Shown: positions 19,254 through 33,300 of the stretch, piece after piece | Layout of the letters: each line of letters opens with the position of its first letter | Position numbering within the stretch: the stretch's first letter is position 1 | From: Brachionus koreanus | Taxonomy: Eukaryota; Rotifera; Eurotatoria; Ploima; Brachionidae | Length of the DNA stretch: 34,601 nucleotides | Assembly (NCBI GenBank): GCA_016987375.1 | Contig: PJRA01000475.1 | Location: forward strand, 268,492 to 303,092 | Reading direction: 5' to 3' | The notes under the pieces: generated by a model | Databases searched by the model: none | Seen by the model: only the letters and a program-made list of their open reading frames with translations | Told to the model about the DNA's origin: nothing | Program-made: the position numbers and the translations under genes

Positions 19254-21285
19254 TGCTTAAGTTTTTTTTTTCAATGATTATTATTTTCCAAATCTTTTAA
19301 AGGCATTTTTTACAGCTTAATAAGCAATTTTTCAAAGTCGAGACAAAAAATATGTTTTTTATTAAATAAAACTATTTGATAAAACAATTTTAACTCGTAA
19401 ATTGTTTGATAAAATTTTTCTAATTATTCAATTTGCTTAGTACAATAAAAAAACGACACCAATTAAACCGTCACATATTTTTTTATATTAATTTATCTGA
19501 TAAATAATTTAAATATTGGTAAATAATTATTTTCGCAGCTAATTTTATTTTTTTCAGTAGGCAAAATACAAAAAATAAGAGTTAATTTTATTTAAAAAAA
19601 ATTTAAAAAATAGACAAAATTAAATGAAAAAATTCACGCTTAAGTAAGTTTCTATATAAAATGATATATTTTTCAAATATTTTAAGTGGAATTAAGTTGC
19701 ACTTTAAACCAAAAAACACATTTTTTTGTGCTTTTTTCCAGTTTTTTTGATTCTCGTCGGAGGATTGAGCCAAGACCCTTACTTTTTTATTTAAATTTAA
19801 AACTAGACAAAATTCTAAACAAACCGCAGATTACACATTTTTTATTTAAAGCTTAACTAATTCAAAAAAAAAGTCAAAATATAATTCAATATCTAAAAAA
19901 AATCATTAAAATTTAATTTTAATCCTTTTTATTTATTAGCGCAATATTTTGTATGATCTTAATTTAAATTTTATCAAACATATTAAAAATGCCAAAACAT
20001 TCAACTAATAAAGACATTAATTTAATATACCATTAATTTCGAAATCTTCATTTTTACCTATCACTAAATTTGATTTGTTAATAATATCGTACTTATGATC
20101 TCAAACCATTTAACTAATACGTAAAATTGAGATTTTTTGAACAAGAGCTTATTTTGAAAGATAATGTAATCCAAGCTATTTAAATATTTTAAAATTTTTA
20201 TCAATCTAACTAAAGAAAACAACTTGTAACAAAAAAGTATTAATAAAAGAGCTTAAGTTACTTAATTCAAATCATTCTTAATTAAAATTTATATAAATCT
20301 TAATTTTATCTCGTTTTTAGCCAACAAATTGAATTGATTAGGTCCTTAAACTATTAATAAAGGACTTCAAGTTGTCTGCAGACAACTTCGAAATACATAA
20401 AATAAAGTTTAAGTACCCTTATTGTAAAAAGCTTATCAGTAAATAATGTGAATAAATGTGAAGCAAAGCGAAGCTTTCTATCAAATCGAATAGTGAACAA
20501 ATGGAATCGAATCCGTTAGTCTTCCTACTTTGTCAATTAGTTAAACTAAACTTGACCGTAGAAATTATTAAATATTATTAGTATTTAAATGTTTAGTTTC
20601 AAGGGTCAAGCCATATATTTTACTGAATATTTGAAAAAAGCTTTTAAATATTTAAACAGAAAATCAAAAATTAAATTCGATTATTATGAAGATGTTCATC
20701 TTTTGAGCTTAGATAATCTGGTAGATTTTGATTGCTTGAATTTTGAGAATAAACTATTGAATATATTGATGAAGAATAAAAAATGGCACAAAAACTTTTT
20801 AAACTTTTTAATTTATCATAAAAACTTTTTTATTTAACTAAATGCTTTAAATTATATTTTTTAAGTTATAACTGAACCTTCCTATTTTGAAAAAATAATA
20901 TCATTTAAGGTATTGAACTCCATGATGACGTATGATATCGAGCCTAGTGTGAACACTCTTGGCATGGTCTTGTACGACCTTTGGGTCGATATTGCTCAGG
21001 CAAATCGAATTTTGTTTTCGAGTTGCCTAAGATTTTTTCCCTTCCAATCACCCTCACAAACTTAAGCTTTCAAATTTACTCAAAATCTTCAATTGGTACG
21101 TTTGCTGGATTCTTTGGCAACACAGCTTTTATTTTTATCTAACATATAATTCTGTACCATATATTCGCATAATGAGATGATGCTAAGTCGGGCAAAAAAA
21201 CATAATTGCCATCCTGATAATATTCTTTGGTTCAAGTTGTTTCTTAATACACTCTCCAAAGTAGACATGTTGATTGACCGATAAA
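19254..21285. other. Intergenic stretch upstream of the lectin gene
   Basis: Strongly AT-rich, with the lectin promoter presumably at its left end. An 82-codon plus frame at 20589-20837, rich in Lys, Asn and Phe, matches nothing I recognise and is probably chance. A GC-richer patch at about 20910-21060 resembles a retroelement 3' end (paired gtcttgtacgacc and ggtcgatatt). The minus frame at 21089-21289 may be a decayed LINE piece. Confidence 0.35.
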
Positions 21286-21496
21286 CCACTCATTTTCAAA
21301 TCTATCAGCCAGTAATTTGAAATTGGATCGTCAATTATAAATTCATATCTGCTATATTTTAAAAGAAATTAAGAAGAAATTGATAAATGCATTTAGCTCA
21401 GACTGATTCTTAATTCAATGGTCTGATAAAATAACACTAGCAAATTTAAGACGATCCAATTTCAAATTACTGGCTGATAGATTTGAAAATGAGTGG
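21286..21496. repeat. Perfect 47-bp inverted repeat with 117-bp spacer
   Basis: 21286-21332 and 21450-21496 are exact reverse complements (left arm starts ccactcattttcaaatctat). Homology stops sharply at both ends of both arms. Such an exact hairpin is probably young. On the plus strand the right arm can be read as RRSNFKLLADRFENEWV, which looks like protein-coding sequence, so one arm may be a copied piece of a retroelement ORF. Confidence 0.85.
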
Positions 21497-21932
21497 GTAA
21501 ACGATTCATCTTTTTAATTGACAAATTTTCCAAACAGCGCCTTGTTTAAGTCAGAAAGTACATTTAATTAAAAACTTGGACGGCCTAAAAACGCTAAAAA
21601 AACATCGGTTAAGGATTAAGCTTGGTAACAAAAAATAATAATGTCTCAATCTCTTGTGTATTTTTAAATAAGTTATAAGCATAAACAAAATCATTAACAA
21701 GATGAAATTTTAATTTTAAAATTTTAAATTAAAAAAAAAAATGAAATAAACTGATGAAATTATTAAAACAAATTAATTTTTACAAAAATATTTTCACCGA
21801 AATATTGACAAATATATTTTTTTTTGTTTAAAAAAATTTTTTGATTAAACATTTCAATTGAAATCAAAACAGTTTTTAAGAGGCATAACTTTTATTATAC
21901 TAAAAGAAAGAAATTTAATTTAAAAATTTCTT
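21497..21932. other. 3' flank of the polycystin-1-like gene
   Basis: AT-rich, with no gene. On the minus strand it holds the presumed 3' UTR of the channel gene. Confidence 0.35.
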
Positions 21933-24375
21933 TTAAAAAATATTATCGTCATATTTGTTTCTATAAATTAAATTTGTTATTTTGTTTATAGCTTGATTCA
22001 TTTTGCCAAGTGATTGCGCTTCAACTTCCTTTAAGCTAATTGTATCTTTATGTGATTTAGCATGAACAAAAAATTCCAAAATATTTTGCTTGATCAATTT
22101 AATTTTTTCTCTTAAAAAATAGAATAAAATTGAACTATCTGACTCATTTTTATTTTCATTTCTGAAAAAACTAAAATTATCAGTCAAAATTGTGATCAAC
22201 ATGTTGAGAAAGAGAAATACAATGACCAAATAGAATATGATGCTGATGATGATTTTGTAAAAAGTGTTATTACCATAGTAAATGTTGTTTGGCAATTTAC
22301 TCAAAATCATTCCAAATAAAGTCTCAAAAGATCCAATAAAAGTCGAAAACTCTTTGGAATTGTGATGTTCAATCAAGTAGATTAATTGAACAAATGCAAA
22401 AAACACAGTGAAAAATATGACAGAGAAACTAATTAAGTCAAAAATTGAAGCTTTTAGTGTATAAATGAATATGGATATGTTTCGATTTGTGCGGAGAAGC
22501 TTCAAAAATTTCAAAGTTCCAAAAAGACTCAAGAAGCCAAACAGCATTCCGAGTACATCGTTCCAGTATGATAGCAATTGAAGTCTAACTAGCTGATCTT
22601 TGGCTTTTATTTTTTCAAACAGATCATCTTTGGCATATTGTCTGTAAAGATAAATGGAAAATGTTGCCCAAGAAAATGCAAATATTGTCCACTCGATATA
22701 ATTCCAAATTTGTGTCAAATATTCAAAGCCTTGCTTGTAAATTCGTCTAATTTCTTTAAACATAAAAAATACTATAAACACCATGTAAAGAATGTTTACA
22801 GCTATGACAAAGTATTTTGATGTTTCATCAGTCTCATAAAGAATGACTGGTTCAATTCTTGATGTTTTGATTAGATTTCCAGTTGGTAAAATTTCAAACA
22901 CAACAGTACAATAAGCGAACAAATTAAGATTAACATTGTAAACTGACAGTTCAATAAAAACAGCTCTTGTGTGTGAATCAATCCAATTGAATGATTGTAA
23001 ATTTTCAATATCTTTTCTAAGCTGATCTAAGCTTTTTTCTCTTGGCCTAAGATTAAAAGTATATCCTCCACCAAAATAAGTAGTATACTCGCCAAAATAT
23101 GGGTATACTTCTAATTTTGAAGAGCTTTTGTACAAAAATGAATCAAAGTATTCTGAATAAATTTCATATTGTGAATTAGATGACACATTCGATGACCATT
23201 TCAGTCCATATGATTCTTTGTCTTGTTTTATTACATCGTAGTCATCATAGCAAAATCTTGTTAATTCAAGTCCATTACATTTTTGTTTTCTGACGCGTAA
23301 ATGTCTCAATAAAGGAAAACCTAGCAAATAGCTATTTCTGTCGGACATTAGATCTTCTTTTGTTTGACTATACAAACATTTAACAAAACCATTCTTAATC
23401 CAATCATAAATATGCTCAATTTTGGTCACATTTTCCAAAGTTTTTTCACCACCTAGAACATTTTTTAAATTTTGCTGATATCTAAACGACCTCATGTCTT
23501 TATTAGAATAACAAACAAAAAATAATACAAGCAGAAACAAAGAATAGCATATTATTTCTTTTAAAATATTTGTGGCTTTTTTGTCTCTCAAATATTTTTC
23601 TTTAATCTTTGCTAACTCAGCTGGCTGTGTCAAATTGAGACGAGTTTTATAGTATGTGCTTTGGTCAATTTGTTCTTCTGTATGTGGATTCTCTTCAAAA
23701 TTAGCAAAGTTATCTGCTTTGCGAAATATGAGAACCAAAAGAAAAGTAATAGCTGCAACTTGAATTGGTTGAGTTATGACAAATGAAGTAAAAATAGAGA
23801 ATAAAAAAGAAGACAACCATTTGGCAACTTTTTCATCTCCTAGTGAAATGCCTTTGACAATTATGAAAAAAAGAGAAATTGCCGAAAAAACAATCGACAG
23901 CATGTAGGCAATTATTTTAAACCACCAAGGAAATTCAAGTTTTTTCTTTTTATCTTTTTTTTCCTTTTTCAAACTTGGTTTATATTTGTCTGCTTTGGTT
24001 GTTCTAGCTTTAGAGCGTCTAAATAGCTGAATTAATAAAAAACTAGGTGGAAAACATATCAAATTTGTCATAATTCCAATTCCAATTTGTTGAGGAGTGA
24101 TTGTAAACTCACCAGTCTTTGGAGTTGCGTCAGCTTCATAGTAAATTATATTTGCCAACATTGAAATAAATAGAAGAACACAAGCACATGTTAATCTATC
24201 CAAACGAGTGAATGTACTCAATGTAGGTTTTACTAAAATCGATAGCCATAAATGACCATCACTAAGTTTATCTTTTGTTCCACGCTTGATCAAATAGCTC
24301 AAATTTTTAAGTTCTTCTTCACCAGCTACATGGAAATGCCTATCAATAAGTCCATCATTTTTATCTAGAGCAAAC
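21933..24375 (-). CDS. Polycystin-1-like last exon: channel module
   Basis: 813 complete codons after a split Trp codon. It begins FALDKNDGLIDRHFHVAGEE, the conserved link after PLAT, then SDGHLWLSI. Membrane segments can be seen near exon residues 62-80, 97-118, 150-172, 190-217 and 267-291. They are followed by a large extracellular polycystin domain with YFGGGYTFNL and SHTRAVFIELSVYNVNLNLF (a family hallmark), then five more segments. The pore loop reads FSTFIGSFETLFGMILSK before the last segment, and a short basic cytoplasmic tail follows. There is no long coiled coil in the tail of the kind that human PKD1 uses to pair with PKD2, but partner choice cannot be judged from sequence alone. 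Confidence 0.92.
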
Positions 24376-27300
24376 CTTAAAATAATATTTGATAAAAAAT
24401 TATTTGAATATAGAATTTCATTTTAACCAGAAATACCGATCCTACAAAAAATACTGATCCCAATTTTTGAAAATATACCAACTCCTATTTATTTTACAAA
24501 GCAAATTTTTTAATATTTTAAATATCTTAAAAACTAAACACAAACTAAACTGTTTTTTTATTCAATAAATTTATTCTCATTTTTTATAACTTTTTTTTTC
24601 AATCATATGTTAAATCAAAAATTTAATTAAATTATTTGATTAAATTTTTTATTACAAAATAATTTTATTTTCATTGAAATAAATAATAAAACGAGTCAAA
24701 TCCCTCCTGCCTTTAAGATGGTTTTAAAGCTAGCGTAAAAAGAAGAAAAACGAAGAAAAAAATACTTATTAACTTGGCGATGAAATTGTTGCACAACTTA
24801 TAGTTTAGTTTATGAAGAGTCTTTTTTCCAGTTATTATTTTGTTCATTTTGTTCAACCAGAAAAAAGTGCACAATTTAAAATAGTTCATTTTTATTAAAT
24901 TGATTAGATGATTTTATATTTAAAAACACATAATTATAGAAAAAAGGTGAAATTATCAATGATGCCAGTGATCATGACGATTCAACTTAAATTTTTCAAG
25001 TAGAACATTTAGAAAATCAATTAAAATTTGTTGAAATTTAAATTTCTAAATCTCTTTATTACAAAAAGAACTCGGAGGAGATGCCAAAAGCATCAGACGA
25101 CTTTCATTTAGAAATTGAAAAAAAAAAAATTTTTTAGCGGAAAAAAAAGATTGAATGCGATGTTTGTGGGGGTTATATGAAAATGTAAAGGGATTAAAGC
25201 TACATAAAAATTTATCTCATAAATAGATTTATTATTTTTTAGCGTTGGGGACCGACTTAGAGGCCAAGTGTCCGGCCGGAAAAAAAAATACCGAGACCGT
25301 GGCCTGTCCTGCAAATCAAGGCCGATCGATAAAACGGTCAAAGACCATGACAGGCCGGCGAAGCAGCGGCAAACAAAAAGACCGACCTAGAAATGGCCGG
25401 CCAAAGTTGACCGTTACCCAACACTATTATTTTTTGACATTCAAACAAGATACTTAATAAAATTTTACTGGTCACGTAAAAATTCCTGTTTATTTTAAAG
25501 ACTGATCACAGCATAATTTTTTCTATTTTCTGATCAACAAATTTCTGGTCACTAATTTCTTTTACCAACCTGATCACAAAACCAGGGTACAAATACTTGG
25601 TCACAAGTTTCGTATCAAAGCAAGGAAACAGGGAAGACCCAGAAATTTATTTTCTGAGAATTTAATTTCCATTCGAATAGATTTCATTTCAAAAAAAGTG
25701 TAGTTTAAATTTTTTATTGTTCACTAATAATTTATAATATTTGCAATATATTTTTTTCTTAGGACAAATGATGAGAAGTCCTATTTGTAAAGAAATTTAA
25801 TAAAAGATTCAATCTACTTTCAACAGTAAGAACACATCGCTTTGAACACAACTGAACTGCATAGAAAAAAAATTATTAATCAATTGCTTAGGCTATGAAC
25901 CCAAAATAGTAAAATTTTTCACTAAATTTTGTCAAACGAATGGCAAAATGAAAAAAATTTTACATTTTTATATTTTCATATTTTTAGATTTTTTATGCAA
26001 TTTTTCAGAAAATTAAAAAAACCCTCTAAAATTATTTAGTAAAAAAAAATAAAATTAAAAAATTTCTTATTGCACAAAAAAATCTAAAAATATGAAAATG
26101 TAAAAATGTAAAATTATTTTCATTTTGCCCAAACGAGTATAAATCCTGGTGTAGTAAATTTTTAAAAATTCAACAAAATCTGATTCATAACTTTATTTAT
26201 TTTATTACTAATTTGATGCTATTAATTACTAAGTTTTTTCTTGAAGCTGAAATATTTTTCTTGTATTTGTTTTGAGCAAAAAAAAGCAAAAAGCTTACCA
26301 TTTTTCACATAAGAAAATAAAATTTTCATTAGTCTGTAGGTCAGTTACAATAATATGCTTTAAATACCATGATGATTCTTGGCGATTTTTAGTCGAATTG
26401 TCATGAAAAACTCGACAAAGAAACAAGCTTCCAAGTGGCTTGTCCACACTCATTATGAAAGTGTCTGTGGAACTTCTTTGAAACAAATGTTTATTGTCTT
26501 TTTCATCTGCAGATTTCAATTCTCTTTCAAATGACTGTGAGTTCATGCCATACAAATTAATTTTGACATTAGATTTTGTACCAGCATCGTTTCTTGAACC
26601 AGTAAAAACATTTATTTCATAAAAATAATTGCAATCAATCATATTATCCTTCAAAATATACACTTTCTTTTTTGTTTTATCTTTTCTATCCAAATAAAAG
26701 CAAACTATTGACATAAGTAAATAGATCGAACAAACAACTATGACTGTGATGTAAATAGTTGGATTTTATTCAAATGAAGAATTGGCAAAAACATCTTCAA
26801 AATCTATTTCAGCTGGTAAGACTATTAAGCTTCCAGCAAAATCAGTTAAATGTGTTGACCGACAATTTGTCTCATATATATCACTTTCTTGATCCAGCAC
26901 TTCTAGACCATCTGAAATCCAATCACCCGAATTGGTATCAAAATAAAAACATTCACTTGAATATACTCGATAAAGAAAATCATTTTTTAGAGTTAAATTT
27001 TCAAAAGTTGAATTTAAATAATTGCTTCTATTCAAACAATAGACTTGTTCTAATTCACTTAAGCCAAAATAAATATTTTTTACTTCTTTTTGTGATTGAA
27101 TTTTTTTTATTCTATTTGAATTAATTGAAATTTGAAAATAATCCTTTCCAAAATTTAAATCTGTTTCACATAAGATTTTAATATCATCATATGTTAAACT
27201 ATCAAAATTTGGTTTGGTGCCATATCCGATTAAAAGCAAGTATGAAGATTGATTTAGTGATTTAATTTGTAAATTAATTGTTGAATTTGAATCACCTAAA

Positions 27301-30300
27301 TTCACATTTATAATTGCATTTGTTTTTTCTTTGAGTTTTGATTGTGAATAAAAATGCTTAAAATCAGTTTCATTTGTGTCTAAATCTCGATTTATTTTAA
27401 TTCTAAAATCAGAGTTATTTATTTTAATCTCTTGGCTATTTTGATCAAAGAGACTCAAGCTAATCATTTTAGAGTCATTCAGATAATGATTTTTGTTGTT
27501 GATTATTTTTGGAATTGAAAGACTTCTTACCATCAAAAAGCTATTTGTAATATTTAGCTGTGGTAGAGTAAATCCTCCAGCATTTAGACTTAAATTTTTG
27601 TTTGCCACTTGTTTATTGGACATGCGTCCTATTTTAACCTGAACACTTTTGGATTTAATTTCAGTTTCATGATTCATACTCAAATGCAGAGAAGATATAT
27701 TGACCATATTGTCTAATACAATTGAAGTTGATTGATATATGTCCAATATTTTGTCCGATTTTAAAATGTCAACACTCAATAAAACATTGGCTGCTGAATC
27801 AACTATTTTATCGGCTGCTTGTTTAAGAAACTCGAACCCATTGCTAGAAGCAAGTTCATTTAATTTTTTAGATAATTCTAAATTTTTATTTGCGGCATTG
27901 TTTGTCGAATTTTCGGTTAATTCTAACAAATTTTCAGTTAAAGTTGAAACAACTGAAGATATCAATTTAATGCTGCTTAAATCTTCTGCTTTAAAATCAT
28001 TTGTTTTTTGTAAAAAAAGATCTTTTATTTTAAAATTATTTTCTGGATTATCTGTCTGTTCTTTTAGCAGCATAGCCATTGATGTAATGTCTCTTGATGC
28101 CTGTTGTAAATCAGCATTTTTAATTTTATTATAAAATTCTGAATTTTCAGGATCATTAGTCAGTTGTTTGGTCAAATCTTGTAAAAAATCATGCTGTACT
28201 TGAACTATTAAAGGCTTTTCTATCTGATAGATAGCTATAGCATCAGAGTCATCAATTAGTTGTACAAAAATGAACATTTTGTAATCATTGCTTTTAAGAC
28301 CTTGAGGTAATTGTGTCACCAAGTGTCCATTTTGGTTGTAGCCCAATGCTAAAGGACTAGATCCATCAGAATAGTTGGCAAAATACTCATAGCGAGCTAC
28401 AAATCCATCATTGTCAAGCCAATTTTTGCACTCGATTGAAAAATATGTGAGCAAAGCGAATCCATTGTATTTGTTGAGTTCACAAGAGCCATTAAAGGGC
28501 TTTTCGTTAATTTTCAAATTTAGATAAGTAAATCCCAAAGCAGATGAATTTTTAAAGGCAGTTTCAATGTCTACATTTACTCTCCAATAAATGACGCCTT
28601 TGATCAAATCAAAAATTCCACTTTGAATTGTGAATTCTTGATCGTTTTCACCGTGTGTAAATGAATTCATGAGAGATCGATTGACCAAAGTCCATTCACT
28701 TAACTCATCAACTCGATAGAAAATTCTATGTGTGAAAGAAATTTGTTGAGCATTGGCACAGCCATCAACACAATCACTTAATAAAATCAGTTGATAGGCA
28801 GAGTTAATTTTGGAATATTCTCCATAAGTCTTGCAAAATTCTTTCAAACGACAACTAAAACAATATTAGGATATATTTTTGTTTAAAAAAATTGATTGAG
28901 TTTATGTTAGCATTGAAAATAATTTTAAATTTTTATATTTTTAATATTTTTACATTTTTTGTGCAATTATTTCAGAAAATTTTTAATTTTCATTTTGTTT
29001 ATTTAAAGAGTGTTTTTTTGATATTCTGAAAAAATGCACAAAAAATCTAAAAATATTAAAAATGTAAAAAACGTAAAATTATTTTCATTATTTTTAGCTT
29101 TTGTCAACAAAATTCGATTCAAGCAAAAAAATTCAACTTTCATTTTGAAATGATGACCAAAAGTCATTTTTTTTTAAATTAATTTGATGAAAAAATTAAT
29201 TTTAAAAAATGAAAGCTTCATTGTGAATTTTGTAGCAATCGAACCAAATAAAATTATAAAATTTGGAAAAAGTTGATTTTTCAGGAATAACATGCTCCCA
29301 CAAATGGCTATTCTAAGATTAGATTGAGTTGAAGACGAGTTTATCAACACACAAGAGTGATAATTTCGGCTAAACTTATTTCGACCCAGGTAAAAATTAT
29401 ACAGTGAATGGATAACTTAGAGTTTGTTCTTTATTCAAATCGTCAACCCATTTCAAATTCTTTTAGGAACATATACAACCAGGTTTTAATCTTTTATAGA
29501 TTTAAAAACAATTCTTAATTTGTTATTAAGAATTAAACTTTATTTATTTTCATTTATTTTTTTTATTAATAAAACTTAATAATAATTTTTTTTTTAAATC
29601 ACCTTTTTTTTAACTCAATTCTAAAATCTAAAAAATCAAAAATTAAAAATAGTGGTCTCGACGATTTTATTAAGAATTTTGTCTTGTTTTCGAATCTGCA
29701 AAAAAAATTTAGGGTTTTGGGGAAGTCGCGGAGGAGATATAACAATATTGAAAAAAAATTATTTTTACCATTTTTGACCAAAACTTTTTTTTATTAAAAT
29801 CTTTTAGGGGGTCAAAAATTGTTTTTCTAGGTTTTCAAGTATGCAGATTAATAATTTAAAGTTGAATCTTTGAAATTAATATAGTGCGGTAGTTTTGGTA
29901 GACGGCAACTTTTTATTAAATACCCTAATCAATTGTTTATTTGCTAACTCACTTTTTCTTCTTTTTTTTCTTGAGCCATCAAATATTTAAACTATGTAAT
30001 GTATCCTATAACTCTTTATTTCATTATTTTTAATATTTTAATTCTATTTTTTTAATCTGAAGGAGCATTAGCTCGGCAACAGAGCAAATAAATAAAATAA
30101 AATAATACAGATTTCGAATAAAAGAGTTTACCCAACAACTCTCCTTTTTTCTTTTAATTAATTAATCCCTATTTAAGTCATTTTAGCAAAGGTGGATTAT
30201 TACAATTTTTTCTTAAATGTTAAGCAATATTGTAGATGTATTAGTAAGAAATTTAAATTAAATTGCAAAAACAAAACTTGGATGATTCAAGATCAGATTT

Positions 30301-33300
30301 ATTTACAGCCATTTGAATTTTTTCCGAAATTATTAAAAAGTTTTTTTAAGAAAATTCGGAATTTCAGAAACAAGTTCACACAGATTTGAAAGACTTTGAG
30401 AATTTAAGCTTTTTGCTTTGTTCTTTTACTAAAAATCAAAATGAAAGTTGGGAATTTTAGTCTAAGTTGTTTTAGACTTAGTGACTTGAGTTTTTGACTT
30501 TGGCTACAAAATTCACAATACCAAAATTTTAGCTGTGTAATACAATATGCACATATTTATATAACATAGGTGAAAAAATAATTATTTAATTTTTACGTAA
30601 TAGATGCGACTGGAATTTCATCAACTTCCAAAATTTCCACTCGTATAAATTGATGGTACAGTTTTCCAATATGAGTTGTTGTAACAATGAAGAGATTTGT
30701 TTTGTCCTCAAAACTTTGAAGAGTATTATTCTGTATTGTTAAAATTTTTCCACTTGCATCAAAATAAAAATCCTCAGCTGTATTAAAGCACTTGTTTTTC
30801 AAACGATTTCTACTATTTTGACTTGAATGTGCCTTTAAGTCATCAGCTCTGTTTAGAATAATTTGATCTAGACTATTTACTGTGTTATTCTTATCTATTA
30901 TTGTGCAAAAAAACTGATATTCTAGATTTTCTGGCTTCACTAAAAAATCAATATCATAGGCATATTTTAAAGGATTTAATTCCAATATTTGTTTTTGGCC
31001 CATTCTAATAAAATCCAAACCATTTTGCAGACAAAAAAGAGCAATGCCACCTGGAATTATTTCAATGAAGAGATCTACTTGATGTGTTATTTCATTTTCC
31101 AAATCAGTTAAGTAACCAGTGTCAATTTTTACATTTATCCAATGGACAAGTTTGTATTTTCCATACTGAAGTGTATTACTTGGAATTACCAATTGACTAA
31201 AATTTATTGTAGGATTATTTTCTAATATTTGTGGCTGGGAAGAAAATTTATTTGTTGATTCTTCTGGATATATAGTCCATGATCTGTTCATAGTGTGTTT
31301 TTGAATAAAGTTTAAGGTAAAATTAACTTTAAGCTTTATCAGTTCATTACTTTTTAATTTTTGTGGGCTATACACATTAATTGGTAGTCCAGACTTGTCT
31401 AATGATGACGGAAACTCAGGTTCTAAAATTTTAAAAATTAAAATACATTTTTTTTATTCTTTTTTTTTAAATTACTAAAAACACAATTTGGCTCAAGATC
31501 CGACAGAAAATAATTGCTATATTTTGAAATGCATGTTGATTTTTGTTGAGTGTAAGCTTAAATTATCAAGTAATTAGTAATATTAAGATTATTTATTAAT
31601 AATTTTTTTTTGTTTGTTTAACTAAATATTCTTTCTATGATTTATTTGATATAACAAACAAAAATTTTATATTTAAAAAAAGCAAAAAAAATTGTACAAA
31701 AATATAAAAAATAATGGATTCTCAAAATTGACTAATTAATTTTACCGATAAATTTACTTATGTGAACGGAATTTTAAAGAATTTTTAATTCCATGTCATT
31801 AATTACTAGATAATTTATACTTAAATTTTGAAAACAGTTTTGATTAAATTTAGCTTAAAATGAGAATAAATTTTAAAAAAAAACTAAAAGTATTTTGATC
31901 ACTTTTTATTGAAAATAAATGAGCTCTCAATTGGAGGAGGGCAAGGAATGATTAAATATAACTGTACATCCCAGTGTAAAGACTAAAGAGCATTTAATAG
32001 TTTATATTTTGAACATGAACTAAGATGATGCACAATTGAATAATTTTTTCTTTAATCAAATAAAATGAAATTAAATTTTTAAATATATTTTGTTAAATCT
32101 ATCGAATTCTTACTTGAATATAAGCTTGGCTGATCAAAATTAATTTGAAAGATTTTACTATACTTACTCATTGATTCGCTTGTTTTATTGAAATATTCAA
32201 AACTGTGATAACTTGAACTGCCTTTAAAAAAAAAAAATTTAAAAATTTATTTTTTTAAAATTTATTCAAATTAGTATTTCACCATTTATTACATCTAGCC
32301 GAGCTTTTATATTAATGGATGAATTTGACAGTTTAATTTTGGCGAAATAGGTAAAGTATAAAGGATATGACTTAATAACTTGAATTATGTCCAAGTAGTG
32401 ACCATGCTCAATAATTGAATTTAACAGGAATATTTTTTTACTATTTTCATTTTCTAGTTTGGTCACTGATTTTTTTTTCGAGTTGAAAATATAGTCTGGA
32501 TGCAAATAAGCTGATTTATCAACAATGGTAGCTGCAACTGCACCATATTCAATTAATTCAACAATTACGATTGTTCCTTTTGGTACACTGAATGGTTCAA
32601 TCATATATTTGTCTTTCCCATTGCCAATTTCAATAGTTTTTTCTAGTAAATAATTAACTGATGTAAATTTTGAATTTTTGTCAAAATAGGCTGAGCATGG
32701 AACCAAATCGCCACAATCAGAAAAATTGACCAACTAAAAAAAAAAAATTGATTTTTTTGAAAAAAAAAAAAAATTTTTTTTCTAATCACTTTTATTTGAA
32801 TTTTTCCTTTTGTTGATGCTAATATTTCAAAGCCAATTAATTTTGTGTCATATTTAAATTCATTATTAATTAGTAAAAATGTTTTATCATTAAATTCTTG
32901 TTCATATTTGTCTACTGAATTTGGAATCGAAGGTCCAAAATGATTGTTAAAAGTTTTACTTGTTGAATTTAATATTGTATGCTCACAATTTCCAAAATCA
33001 ATCAATACCGAGTTTTCACTTGTTTGTGAAAAAACAATCAAATAGCAATCAAGGCTTAAATCGTCTATTGATCGACACATAAAGTCCATGCTCTTTTGAT
33101 TAGTTACTGTGTAGCTTTTTTGTATGCTGCCCATTGATACAAAATAATCTCCCACAAAGTCATATTGAATTTTAAAATTAGTTGTTCCATAAAAATAACC
33201 AGGTGACACTTTAGCTTTAAACACAAACTTTTTGTTCTCCGAAAGAGGTTCTAGAATGTTATTTTTGATTTTTAGATCAGCCAAAAGCGATTTTGTATTT

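Noticed and set aside
20589..20837. 82-residue plus-strand ORF
   Set aside because: Low-complexity Lys/Asn/Phe composition expected by chance in AT-rich DNA; no motif, no splice partner.
26295..26714. Separate small gene starting at the ATG at 26714
   Set aside because: The ATG lies within TM1 and the frame is continuous with the GPS exon apart from one TAA; it is the TM1-PLAT part of the polycystin-1-like protein.
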